From NCBI GenBank assembly GCA_963556495.2, contig OY747714.1:49018041-49082040 (forward strand): DNA of 64,000 bases, read 5' to 3'. This document shows positions 24,801-36,100 of the stretch, in pieces; position 1 is the stretch's first letter; each line of letters starts with the position of its first letter. The translations under genes were made by a program, and so were the position numbers. The stretch comes from Valencia hispanica (taxonomy: Eukaryota; Chordata; Actinopteri; Cyprinodontiformes; Valenciidae). Under the pieces are notes generated by a model. It was not told the origin of the DNA. It searched no databases and saw nothing but the letters and a program-made list of their open reading frames with translations.

Positions 24801-26339
24801 TGCATGTTCCTACATGTATTTTGATATTTCGCTTTGGTGGGTGAAGAGAAATAATTCAGACTGGAAGTCCTCCTTGATATCACCGTAATCTCTGACTACA
24901 TCTATGGATTCACTTTTAGGCTGAAGACTGAACTTTGGCTGGGGGGGCTTCCTAATGTTAAGATAACTTCCAGTCAGGAGATCATTTCAAACCTAAAATG
25001 GCAGTGTTGAAGATGGGATACATACAGGGGGGGGAACAAATTATTTCAGGCAAGATAATTTAGTCTGCCAGAATCTGTATCCCCCAGGTAACTTTTCTAT
25101 TCCTTGGCTAAACTTCTTAAAATCCACAGAATTAAATTGTGATAATCCAGGGGGAATTTCTATCATTTAATCAATGTGAGAAGGAGCTGACATTACAGTA
25201 TTATCAAGTGTTATCATTGAAACTTTCACGTTTAATGTGCTTGCACCTTTAGTCTGTGTTCATAGGAATTTTTAACAACTGTTTTTCTTTCCAGAGCCCA
25301 GTCTTCAGCCTAATAGTGAATCCATAGATGTACTCAGAGATTAGGGTGATGACAATATAAATAGATAATATAAATGATGATCTACAAGCCATTTCTCTTT
25401 TCAACCGCAGCAATTTCCTAATGTTGTGAATCTGTTCACATATTTGGCAATAAAACCTTCCCAATTCCGATTCTCTTTTACTTTGTTATAGTTATTCATT
25501 ATAACACTAAAATAAACAGCGTTTTTCAGTGTTGAACTCAGGAAGGTGGATTTTTGTTTCTAGCAGACAGAACTTTGGACGACGTAAAACAATGAAAGAA
25601 AAGAGTATTTTATAGGAGATTGTGAAAGAGTCGTTTACTTGCCGAGAACAATTTATATTTAGGGTAATTTTTTTATATGAATCGAGTTTACACAGACGTG
25701 GCCATTTTCTTATTAAGCCGACCGTGCGACGTCACCACGTTAGAAACATTAATCTATTTATTTCTGTGGTAACCCACAAACAGAACGTTGATGAAAAGAA
25801 ACTTGGTTTTCTCTTATTCAAAGATAAAACATCACTAGTTCAACGTGTTGTCGGTTGTGATTGTGGCGGAGTCACGTGGAACAGCGCTTCCTTCTGGGTG
25901 CGCGCTCCCGACGCAAGGGGATACCATTTCTCTACGTGCGCGCTCCCGACACAGGGGGATACAGTTTATGACGGGGATAATAACTACCTTGGTACGACAC
26001 CTAAAAGTCAGAGACACAAAGACTCCAGGTGTGTGGAAAGCAGCACCCGGTCAATCTAGTCAAACTGCTTCTGTACAGAGTTATGATTCACATATTCTAG
26101 AACACGGAAACAGGTTTGGTCATGTGACGCTCTTAAAGAATCACCGTCAATAGTAACAGACAGAGTTACTGTAAAAAACAGCTTTACACTAGAGTTCTAT
26201 ATCAGAAATTAGTCAGATAAAACACATTACTTATCAGATATTCTTCATGTCTGAGTTGAAACTCACCGGCAGAACAAAACACGTTCAAGATGAAAAGCAG
26301 CACAACGTAGAGCGGCGAGGCAACAAACAGAGTTGTCAT
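21852..26339 (-). CDS. Single V-type immunoglobulin membrane protein (butyrophilin/B7-like), 3 exons
   Basis: Three exons on the minus strand join in frame with canonical splice sites: 26339-26267 (signal peptide, core 'LYVVLLFILNVFC'), 22631-22272 (one immunoglobulin V-type domain) and 22084-21852 (stalk, membrane span, tail). They give 221 residues. The domain shows 'VVLPC', 'LEWSR' and 'DSGTYEC', the usual cysteine pair and tryptophan. The stalk is a charged repeat of lysine, glutamate, aspartate and glycine. The membrane span runs 'GLIVGVPVSVGLVLLGGG', then a 28-residue tail with no obvious ITIM or ITAM tyrosine motif. The V domain resembles fish butyrophilin/B7-like families, whose members act as cell-surface co-signalling or adhesion proteins; the ligand is unknown. 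Its 3.6 kb first intron is full of repeats. An in-frame ATG at 26396 would add 19 residues, but the start at 26339 gives a standard signal peptide. Confidence 0.82.
23319..23395. mobile_element. Tc1/mariner terminal fragment
   Basis: 'cagtgcccagcaaaagtgtt' followed by 'cttttt-cacaattgt' resembles the end of an abundant fish Tc1 family. No opposite end or transposase was found. It lies in intron 1 of the immunoglobulin gene. Confidence 0.5.
24009..24300 (+). repeat. Third, truncated LTR copy
   Basis: Starts TGTGGTGG and follows the LTRs at 12741 and 20953 through 'gagagacagacgccggggca' to the 'gagataaaca' block, then stops, lacking the last ~150 bases. It is clearly more diverged than those two are from each other, so it is an older insertion. 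It abuts the left arm of the inverted duplication. Confidence 0.85.
24315..25887. repeat. Large inverted duplication, ~600 bp arms
   Basis: The left arm (about 24315-24940) is repeated in reverse complement at about 25289-25887, separated by ~350 bp. Matching blocks include 'ctgttccacttgactctg' against the complement of 'cggagtcacgtggaacag', the 'aaccaagt' and 'tttctgtggtaac' block, 'ggcaataaaacctt' and 'gaatccatagatgtac'. Similarity looks like 80-90%, with one ~130 bp insertion in the left arm. The arms share a frame reading 'YIYGFT' plus 'RLKT', but I cannot assign it to a protein. It lies in an intron. Confidence 0.8.
25892..25968. repeat. Short GC-rich tandem duplication
   Basis: 'gtgcgcgctcccgac' plus 'ggggatac' occurs twice about 46 bases apart. 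It lies just outside the inverted duplication. No function is evident. Confidence 0.6.
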
Positions 26340-27197
26340 TCCTCGTCTTCCTGTTCCACCAGTTTTAGAGTTAAACATTTGTTTATCTAAGAACAAGAGA
26401 TAGGAACTTCACTAAATGAACCCTGTTAGATCGAGTTAGGCCATCAAAGATCATTTTAAAAAAATCAGTTGAGGGAAAACAGTGCCTCGAAGTGAGCTTC
26501 GACTGCACTGTTGTGGAACAAGGTGGAGCTTAGAAAGTGAAAGAGATCTAAACAGGAAGGTCTGCGCATGTCCAAGATGAATAATAACTATCTAACTGAT
26601 TTATTATCAGTCAGTCATCAGTTTCATTGTCATGTAGGGACCTTTTTCATCTGGTTGAGATAAACCTTCTAGTTTAAAAGTTTTTAATGTGTTTAATGTG
26701 TGTTATGCTTAAGTAGCCTATTTGTTGCAATTGCTTGATTTACCTTATTATGATTTATTGGATGAATGTTATTCAGGCTGTTTGGATAGGCTACTGAAAA
26801 CACAAGAGAATAAAGGTCCTCTGTTCTCAGTCACAAAGGAGCGACACACCGAAAATACGTTTTTGACCAACAACCAACTCTCTACAGAAGGTGCAGATCC
26901 TCCTGTCATAACATCTATAATGTAAAAGCTACAAAGCAGGGGTCTCATTTATGAAGCTTTGTGTAGAATCATTACTAAAACCGTACTTAAGCTCAGCAGC
27001 TTTTCATTACTTACGCCTAGCAAGTGTCCGATCTATCAAACTCAGAGTTCGCACAGCTGCACACACTTTCCGCTTTATAAATCCCACTCTCTCTAGAAAT
27101 GTGCGCAGGTGTTTTTGGATCATATCCCGCCTCCTAAACACCCACTTTCTCCCATAAACGGTCCATGTAAAGTATCTAGTGAATATTATGCATCGAC
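26340..27197. other. Upstream flank of the immunoglobulin gene
   Basis: The promoter and 5' untranslated region of the minus-strand gene should lie here, but I cannot point to a TATA box. No other coding region is supported. Confidence 0.4.
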
Positions 27198-27954
27198 TTA
27201 AAAAGTAACTAAACCCCAAAACAACTTTTTTTTTGCTTATAAACTGTATAAATGGGTCTTTACTAATGCAATCTTTCAGTTTCTGGAATTTTTTTTATTT
27301 ATTTTTGTGTAAACTTGTTTAATTCTACACTTTTTGGTCTAAAAACGTCTTAGTGCTGCCCTCTTAGGGTTGAACTGTGGCTACTGCATTTGAATTCTGG
27401 GATTGGCAGAGAGTGGTACATCTTTTCCACTTTTTAGCTAACCGGCATGGTCTCTCAGACACGCCCCGTGGGTTTGGGTATAAAACTATCAGACATACAC
27501 GTCTCGTGGCGAGTTTAGAGTTGGATTGCGTTTTTCAGGTTACCATTATTATCACATTAGCACTTAGTTAGTTAGCATAGCTAACATACTGTTTTGAACA
27601 TTAGCCTATGTTAGCATTACCACTCAGAGAGGTCGGTGCTGCTGAGGCAGAGAGGAAGACAGGAGGAGTCCAGTCTCTGAGTGGTAATGCTAACATAGGC
27701 TAACGTTCAAAACAGTTGAACGTTCATCAGTCGCAAAACTGCCAACGTGGCTTCAGTCACTGTCCATGTTTCAGTGTCACATTAAGCGAGCTGTCACTGT
27801 CCTCCTGAACACACCTCCGCGTTCCCCCCTCCGCTCATCCTCCACACTTGGCTACGACCCTCCGTGCCTCCTGGCACCGCCCATTTTGTAGAATTTTTCA
27901 AATGTTGTCTAGGGGCGGGGTTATGCTTTTTCATGGGGTTCAGTTCCACTTTAA
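27198..27954 (+). mobile_element. Non-autonomous Kolobok-like element
   Basis: Bounded by TTAA at 27198-27201 and 27951-27954. The inner ends are imperfectly inverted ('aaagtaactaaacccc' left; complement of 'ggggttcagttccact' right). The left ~380 bases resemble the left end and promoter region of the 9.5 kb element at 32561-42117, sharing 'gcttataaactg', 'cacgccccgt', a TATAAAA box and 'tttttcaggtta'. No transposase is present. It is a deletion derivative that kept the promoter side. Confidence 0.8.
27590..27714. repeat. Near-perfect hairpin, 41 bp arms
   Basis: 27590-27630 and 27674-27714 are reverse complements at 40 of 41 positions, separated by 43 bases. It lies inside the non-autonomous Kolobok-like element, downstream of its TATA box. 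Confidence 0.9.
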
Positions 27955-28201
27955 GCCAGCTAATATGTGGGTAACCATGGCAACCGAGAGTCGGAGAAAG
28001 TATTTCCACAGAGACAGCTGCAGGCTTGTAGGAACTCCCGGAAGATGGCGATCCAGGCAAGTTCGCTCTTCTAAGAGTGCTCCCAACTACCCTGAGATTT
28101 ACTCCTAAACCAACATCAAAGCGTCAAACAACCGGGAATTGCATGTCTTCTGTTGAGGACACTTTCTCATCATAAAAATTCAAGAACAAACAAGACAGGA
28201 C

Positions 28202-29017
28202 ATGGTGAGCGTAAAATTAGGCTCTAAGCTAGCGCTAGCCTCAAGCCAAGCTGAACACGACTATACACTAATGGAAACTTCTGCCAGCGGCTCCGGTAGG
28301 AGAAAAAATCCCCCTGCCACTCCAACCAAATTTCTGCATCCACCTAATAAGATTAAAACAACCCAGAACCAGCCAAGTGAGAAACTGGTCGAAGCGATTG
28401 AAAAACTAACCACCAAAATTGATACTTTTGGAGAACAGTTGACTAAAACCTCCACAATGGTAGCAAGTGTTGCTAAGCTGGTGGAAGTGAACGCTGCTGA
28501 TATCAAGGACTGCAAAGCCAAAGTAAACAACATTGAGAAAATCTTACCTCAACTTGTCAAAGAAAATAAAAACCAAAGAGAGAGACTGACAGAGTTGGAG
28601 AAATACAAGCGGCGCTAGAACCTTAAAATACAAGGTATAAAAGAAAAAGACAGGGAAGAGATTAGGGAACAAATCATCAGCATCCTGTGAGAAATTGGAC
28701 CACAATGGGCTTCAACGATGGGTACATTTGTCGATACTGTCCATCGTCTTGGCAAACGAGAGGAAAGAAAAAAACGCGAAGTCATCATCCAATTTACATT
28801 GAGGTTTCACCACGATCAGATCTGGAGACTTACAAAAACCTCAAAATTCTCCAAACAAGCTGGGATCCGCTTCAAAGAGGACTTCTGCAAAGCCGACAGG
28901 GATGCTCGGGCAGCAGCATGGCCGAAGATGGAGGAAGCTTCAGGAGCTGGAAAGACCGTATACTACAATGGCCCTGTAAGATACATTGATGGTAGAAGAG
29001 TCGCAGTAGACACCTGA
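28202..29017 (+). pseudogene. L1 ORF1 protein, two in-frame stops
   Basis: Same-frame segments total about 271 codons. The order is a low-complexity N-terminus, a coiled-coil heptad region ('LVEAIEKLTTKIDTFGEQL', 'KVNNIEKILPQL'), then the L1 RNA-recognition-like domain beginning 'NLKIQGIKE' and a basic C-terminal domain ('ADRDARAAAWPKM'). Stops at 28616 and near 28688 break it. In L1 biology this protein coats the RNA as a trimer; this copy is dead. Confidence 0.8.
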
Positions 29018-29509
29018 GGAACCTACTCACTACTCTGGTGATATTTGAAGTGAAACCTTACATCTAAACATAGTTTATCCTCAATGTTAAAATTAAAAGG
29101 GACATGGCAGAAAATGGTTATTAAAAAAGACAATTTGTTATAAGGTCCTCGAAATATGTTTTAATGTATAGATTAAATCTCATAAGGTTATTTCTCGTGT
29201 TCTATCACTTTAAAGGTAAACAATTAGTTCATAAGTAGCCTTGTTTACAATTTGGTATTTGCAACTAAGTTTTTACCTCATTTAATTAATAACTTTGTTA
29301 GGTTCGAGAAGTTAGCATTAATTCATTGGCACTATTCACTACTATGATTTTTAAAAAATAACACAATATAAACAAAAAACAGCTTCAATGTTGGTCCATT
29401 AATTAGGGGATCAGTATGATTAGTTTACAACTAACGCAGCAGTCTAAAACCTATACTTATCTATTATTAGTATTTTTATCTTTTCTTTTTTTCATATCTA
29501 TCCTTTATG

Positions 29510-30050
29510 TCTTCTTTTAACGCTAACTTTTTGGCTGTATCGCTCAATACTAGAGGTCTAAGAGAGTCAGTAAAACGTAAAGCAAAATTTTTGTTTTAAA
29601 AAAATGAAAAAGCACAGTGTTGTCTTCTTCAGGAAACTCACAGCAATAATACAGATGAAACCTTTTGGTCAAACCAGTGGGGAGACAAAATACACTTTAT
29701 TCATGGCACAAATAGATCAGCAGGGGTCGCCATACTCCTCAATAATCTTCATGGGAAAGTAATTACTACTAAAAAAGATTCTTTAGGTAATTGGATAATT
29801 TGTGTTCTCGAGGTAAATAAAATAATTATATTATTAGGGAATGTATATGGTTTCAGTAATCACTACCAAAATAAGAACTTACTTTTAGAATTAATTTATG
29901 TGCTAAAAGACTTGTCTCAACGATTTCTAAACTTAATTATTGTCTTCGGAGGGGACTATAACCGTTGTCCTTCAAAATTTCAAAATAATTTTTACAATCC
30001 TGTTATGCTCAATTTTTGTAATGAACTCAAGTTAAAGGTTATATGGCGCA
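29510..30050 (+). pseudogene. L1 ORF2 endonuclease remnant
   Basis: Recognisable pieces are 'SLNTRGLRESVKRKAKFLF', 'LLQETHS' (catalytic glutamate region), 'RSAGVAILL', 'LGNVYGFSN' and 'FGGDYN' (metal-binding region). An internal stop near 29599 and a truncation at about 30050 abolish function. The reverse transcriptase is absent. Confidence 0.75.
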
Positions 30051-30285
30051 CTAAGGCAAGGCAAGGCAATTTTATTTGTATAGCACACTTTTAACAACAA
30101 GGTAATTAGAGGTGCTTTACATAATTAAGTGGTAAAATAAAAAAAGCTGTGAAACACAGACAAAGCATTTAAAATAACTGCAACAATCTGAATCAGGTCT
30201 GTTAAAGCAGGGAAACATCCAAAACATGCAGGGCACTGCGCCCTAAGGAACAGGGTCGGGAAACACTGATTTAGGGTACAATGTC
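30050..30285 (-). mobile_element. L2-type LINE tail and adjoining repeat
   Basis: 'ggcaaggcaattttatttgt' and 'aggtgctttacat' are the complement of an L2-type 3' terminus, as at 7013. Next to it is 'gggcactgcgccctaaggaa', another common fish repeat end. No coding sequence. Confidence 0.6.
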
Positions 30286-30319
30286 AAACAGTTCTATCTT
30301 TTTTTTTTTATATATATAT

Positions 30320-30437
30320 ATAAACGTGTCCTGTCTGGCAGTGTTGCACTTAGAAATAGTGTCCGAGTACCAAGTAAAAGCCCAAGAGATTTACTTTCAC
30401 AAGTGGAGCAATACAGCTTTTTCTATGGTACTCCACT

Positions 30438-30524
<87 letters not shown>

Positions 30525-32462
30525 AGACATCTTTATTATGAATTGCTGTGGGTTAGATTTTCTGTTGTTATGGACACGGAGAGTGTGAGTTTAAAATACA
30601 AGAGAGAAAGGGGAACAAAGAAGACACAGGAAAACAAATCGAAGTCTGCCTCCATACCCACAGGACGGCAGAGAGAGGGGAAAAAACAAAAAAAAACAAA
30701 AAAGGAACATCGACAAAACAAACCAAATATTGTGAACTAAGAACTACACAACCACATCACAGAAAAATGGATATAAAAATACAAGAACAATGTTACAGAT
30801 AGCCTCAGCGGACAGATGGCATCCCCAGGCCAAGCTCAGCCAGCACCTGGACACCAAGTTGTCCCAGTTCCCGAGTCCTGATCCTGCGCAACGCAGAGCG
30901 CTGAGACCAGGCAACAAACAAAGGCCAGGGCCAGTCCAACCCACCAATGAACCGACCACGCACGATGCGCACAGAACAGTTGATGGAACGAGCAGAGACA
31001 CTGGATCCGTATCCCGCCGAGGCACCGAACAGGCGCCACCCAACAATCCCAAACCTGGCAACCCCGAAAGAGGTTCCCCAACCAACAAAAGGAAGACATC
31101 AGCCCAGCGCTTCGGCCGACCAACACACCAGTCCCCCCAGGCCCGGCCAGGCACGCACCAGGTCCGAACCGGATTGACCACTGACGCACCAGTGGGCAGG
31201 GGCATCAGTCACTGGCAGGGAGTGATGGAGGGGAAATAGGCCCCCGATTAGATGTAAGGCCTGAGGTGCGCCAGGCAAGAGGGCAGTCCAAGACCCAACC
31301 TGACAGGTAGACAAAGACATACAGACACAGTCATACGTTCCCTCCCTCCTAAACACATACACTCTCACTGACACACCAAGACACCCAAGAAATGACGCTG
31401 TTCCTTCACTCACACAACCCATACACACTTTATGCTCCCAGGTCCAGGTACCAATGCCCCAGAAGAGCAACCAGTCCCCGGACCCGGGAGATGAACCCCC
31501 TACCTCCTAGGACGAAGACGAGCAGACCGCCAAGGGCCCCATAGTGGCGAAGCAGCCCACCAGTCTAGGACCCTGACCCAACCACCTGTTCCTCCTCCGG
31601 ACCCCAACCCCTGATGGCCAGGGGTTGGGGTCATCAGGGTGTGGAAAGACCCCTAGCCTCCATCCTCCCACTTTAAAATTGTGTTTATGCATGTTGTTAT
31701 AATGTGCATTTAAAACAAAGGGGTGGGATGTGGGGAAGGGAGCCACACATCCCCCAACCCCCACTCTCAGTGTCTATATGTGGTTTAACAGTGGGCACAG
31801 GCACCAGAGGTGAAGCTGATTGAACAGCTCCCCCTCTGGATCCCGAAAAGTGTGCCCACCCCAAAGTCCCTATATGTGTGCCTCATGAAAATGTTATAAG
31901 TGGGAGTGTCTAAGTTGTATAGTAGAATTGGGACACAGGCCACCAGGCGAAGATGGAAACCCCTCCTCGCACCCAGACACTCAGGTTGAGTTCAGCCCCC
32001 CTCCTCCCGCACATCCCTCCCCCCGTCTAACTGCCCTCGTGGGAGGAGAGCACTTGTCGCTAGATAGCAAAAGCCTCCCCACCAGCAAAGGAGGCCCCCA
32101 GCGCCACCCGCGCATCGAAGGCGACCGCAGCCCAAACCCCGGCAACGTACCTGCCCAGACCAGGAGCAAACCGATGCCCCGGGCGACCGACCCACCAGGC
32201 TGACATCCACCACCCTCATTCCCTTGCGGAGCGACCACTGCTGTTCAATGGCTTGGCAAGCGACCAAACCCAGCGCCCCACCCACCAGCCCTGCACGCCC
32301 ACTACCCAGCCAGTACACCGGCAAGTCCGACCGAACCCGGCCAAATGCCCGACGCCAGCGCCCCGCAGCACACAAAGACCAAGACCCAGGAGCCAAGTCC
32401 AGTGCAAAAAAAGACTGATCAGGCCCAGAAATGCCGCACAGCCGCCGCAACCAGATCCCACA
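30320..32462 (-). mobile_element. L1 3' region fragment (5'-truncated)
   Basis: Shares its left end ('gagtaccaagtaaaagccca') and its C-rich body with 56650-59640, the 3' untranslated region of the L1 at the right of the window. Its right end breaks off at the 'cagaaatgccgc' block, matching 59610. The long frames on both strands arise from GC-richness. A (TA)n run at 30441-30521 lies near the 3' end. No ORF2 is included. Confidence 0.75.
30441..30521. repeat. (TA)n microsatellite
   Basis: About 81 bp of uninterrupted TA repeat inside the L1 3' fragment; the equivalent L1 position at 56730 has only 'tatatgtg', so the expansion is specific to this copy. Confidence 0.95.
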
Positions 32463-32836
32463 TTTTTTATCTGATTTAGTATTAAATACTGATGGGGTCA
32501 TTATAGTGTGGTACTTCAATGTTCATGTGGACACTGAAAGTGATTGCCTAAATGCAGACTTTAAAGGACAACTAAGCACCAAATCAACTTTTTGTAGCTT
32601 ATAAACTGCATAAATATGCTTCTTATAGTTCTCTCTACATGTCCCGGTCACTTTTTTGACATTTGAGTGCAGATTAGATAAAATCTCCCTTTTGAGCCTA
32701 AAACCGTCTGTGTGGCGCCATCTGTGCATTTTCGGTTGCACTACATTTGAATTTCATTCCTCTCCTCCCCATTTGCTCAGAAGTTTGTGTGACGTGATTT
32801 GGAGGTGTGTGACGTCCGTCGCTCTGCCGCTTGGGG

Positions 32837-32844
32837 TATAAAAG
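32837..32844 (+). promoter_or_regulatory. TATA box of the transposase gene
   Basis: TATAAAAG lies 314 bases before the transposase start codon and is conserved in the non-autonomous relative (TATAAAA at 27479). A 'cacgccccgt' block lies just downstream here and upstream in the relative. Confidence 0.65.
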
Positions 32845-33150
32845 CAGTCAAGTGTCGCACACGCCCCGTAGCGAGTTGGAGTTGGAATACTGAGTGAGCG
32901 TTTTACATCGATTTTCAGGTTAGCAAGTTATCATTAGCATAGTATTTAGTTAGTTCTTTAGCGTAGCGTTTCTAGTGTAGTTACTTTAGTCAGGTAGTTT
33001 AGTAGCGTGGTTAGTTTAGTATAATTTAGTGATTGTGTGTTACTTTAGATTAACGGAGTGCTTTTAGTATAGACTAGGTGTTAGCATTAGTTGTTCGTGT
33101 TATTGTGTGTAATATTAGCGTGTAGTGTTGCTGTAGTCTTGTTTGTTAGG

Positions 33151-36100
33151 ATGGGGAGAACGTGTAGTGTTGTGGGATGTCATAGTGCTGCAGGGTTACA
33201 TTACTTTCCACAGCAATTAGACTTTACGCGCCAGTGGTTACGCGTAATTGGCCTGGGGGAAAGCTGTGAGCTCCCGCCTAATGCTGGAGTTTGCAAAAAA
33301 CATTTCACCCGTGATTCCTTCGCCAACTTGATGGAGTTTGAGCTGGGTTTCGCTAAGAAGCTCCTTTTGAAGAGCGAGGCTGTCCCCACCCTTGGTCTTC
33401 CACAACTAAGGAAGGAGTTACCGGCACTGCTGCCCAGCGAACCCGGAGATTTCAGGCGCCAATCTGAGGTGAGTGAGCAAAAATAATGACTAAAACAACT
33501 AATAATGATGCTTTGGCGCTTATAATAGCAATCTTTGTAGCTGCAGTGTTAGAAACATTTGGTAAAGAGCTGTAGACTTGTCACCTTTTGGCGGAAAACG
33601 CTGTGTTGATCTTGAAAAAGGTCATCCACGTAAATCGCGCATATCTGATAAAACATATTTGTAGGGGCTCTGTGTGGGAGACCCGGTGTCGTGCTCACAA
33701 CAGCGCTAATAACAATGAATGTTGTATGCACCAAAGGCGCCTTTTCAGCGCCAAAACAGCCCTGATCCAGCTCCAGGGCTGTGGGGGCTGACTACGCCTC
33801 TAGACCGGCTTCAACATCCCCCTGCCCCGCGCGGGAACTGCACGGGTCCGCGGAACGAGTCAGCGCTGTAATGCTGAGTTTAGCGCAGTCTGCTCTCGGT
33901 TTTGTTGTTCAGTCTGTTAGCTAGTGGAGAGTCCGAATAACTTTTGCCTTGAGTTTATAATGTCGTAAGATAACACGATCTCCAGGAGATGAGTGTGACT
34001 GGCGTTTGTTTTTATCACGTCCACGTAGCTGTGTTGAACAATGTTATTAAAATAAAACCTTCAACTCTATAGTCTCCGTGGTTACAGTAGGCTAAAGTAC
34101 CATCTCCTGAAGCTATGTAGCTAACTTTTCAACATATTAAAAGTAAGAAACCTATAACGTCAGGATTAGTATTTTATCATGTGTATTTTGCAGTCACTGC
34201 TCACTGCAGTGTGAAACTGAACACAAAAGCAAAGCCAAAAACAGGTAAATACAAACAGTAAAAATCCAAATAAATCCTAAAACATGAAAACATATTACCC
34301 CAATACTCCACATGTCATGTACCATAATATTTAGCAGAAAACCTGTTTAATAGATCTACAATGTGTCTTAGCGCACAAGCTTCAAGCCAGTTCTGGGATC
34401 ATCATCTACTTTACTACTCCAATATAAAACAAAATAATCTACACGGCAGAAATTAGTTTTACTATATCACTATACAAATAAAAGTATTTCCTTCCTTAAA
34501 ATGATTTCTTATTATTACTAATGTTTTCAGCCTAAAGCAACCAAAGAAATGGCCTGTCAGACTGATCCAATCATCAGCAGGCATGCGTGTGTCCAGGCCA
34601 ATGTGAAACCTAGCAGGCGGAGCAAAGCTGATTTGTCTTTTATAACATTGTCTGTATAATACACTATTTGAATTGTACAAGAGTTTCATTTTGCTTTGGA
34701 CTTGCTATTAGATGCTACTTTAACTATTTCTTAGTGCTATTAATATGATGTGTTATGAATGTGTGTTTTCTTTATTCTTTTAAACAGGCTTGCAGGTGCA
34801 GACTCCACATAAGAGCGTCAGCGTTTCATGTGATACCGGGACCTTCATGGAAATCCAAATTCCTGAAAAACCCTGGGCGACCTCCACACCTCTGAAAAAG
34901 AAAAGGTGTGAGGTGTCTGCGTTTGACCCCAGCTTCCATCTGAACGACAGTTCTCTGAACTGTTCAAGGTAAAAAAAATTATGGGGGAAAATAATCCTTT
35001 TGTAATATTTACAAATATATGTTGGAACAACTTTGATTGTATTCTCTTCAATTTGCCTCTTTCTGCAACATAGCGCTCCCACTGAAGTCCCTCCCCACAA
35101 AGCCAAAAAGTACATTGTTCACGAAGACCAACTGCTGGCGCTTTTCCAGAAATGTCCAGGCTGCACTCGCCGTTGTTTAGTTGACACAATTACATTGGGC
35201 ACACTACTCCGGGTGAAACAGCGGTGTCCAGCCTGTGACTTCTTCAACGACTGGTCCAGCCAGCCGATGGTGAAGGATATCCCTGCTGGAAATCTTCAGC
35301 TTTGTGCTGCTGTCCTCTTCACTGGCTCGTGTTTTGGTCAGATTTCCAAGGTAGAGCAAAATTCTTAACTGTATTGACCATGTTTCCATATCGGTCAGTT
35401 GGTAATATTACTTTGTATTTTATAGTTCCTGGGGGCTTTCAACATTCAAGGGCTGTCGGAGCAAACCTTTCATAAACATCAGGCCAAGCTCCTCATCCCG
35501 ATGGTCAGCTGGCAGTGGAAGCTTGAGCAGGATGAATATATCAGGGAGGCAGCTGCTGGTGGAGCTTTGACACTTGGCGGGGATATGCGCGCTGACTCTC
35601 CAGGTACGACATTTATTAATTAATGAATATTATTCTTATGTTTCAATAAAAGTTTGCAAAAGTGTAATGTGCATTTCTGCAGGACATTCAACCAAATATG
35701 GTAGCTACACTATGATGAATCTGCAAAGTAACAGCGTAATTGACATCCAACTTGTCCAGGTAAAACACCACCATGATTACATTTGAACATTTAATTAGGG
35801 ATCATTGTGCACATTTCTGAAGAGCATTCTGTTCTCTTTCAGAGCAATGAAGTTGGGAACAGTGTAAGGATGGAGGAGGGGGGATTTATACGCAGTCTGA
35901 CAATGCTGGAAGAGAGGGGTGTCAAAGTACAGGCCATTGTGATGGACAGACACACAGGAGTGCAGAAGTTTATAAGGGAGGAAAAAAAGGACATCACTCA
36001 CTATTTTGACCCTTGGCACATGGGAAAGGGTATGTATTGCGGGGAAAATTAGCATACAATATATATATATATGTATATCTAATCTATGTATATGCGCTTT

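Larger units (their letters stand above)
28030..30050 (+). mobile_element. L1-type LINE, 5' half
   Basis: A 'gaagatggcg' leader precedes an L1 ORF1 remnant (28202-29017) and the start of ORF2 (about 29510-30050, apurinic endonuclease N-terminal half). The rest of ORF2 is missing, replaced by an L2-type tail at 30050. Unlike most L1 fragments, the 5' half is what survives. Confidence 0.8.

Noticed and set aside
25249..25464. 71-codon frame with a hydrophobic stretch in the inverted duplication
   Set aside because: The equivalent frame in the other arm is broken and no domain is recognised, so I do not call a gene.
25622..26059. 145-codon plus-strand frame
   Set aside because: Runs through the inverted arm and a GC-rich tandem duplication; no motif and it overlaps the intron of the immunoglobulin gene.
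30281..30541. 86-codon frame with Tyr/Ile repeat
   Set aside because: Translation of the TA microsatellite at 30441-30521.
30744..32519. Frames of 110-175 codons in the C-rich stretch
   Set aside because: They mirror the L1 3' region at 57000-59640 and are not conserved as frames between the two copies.
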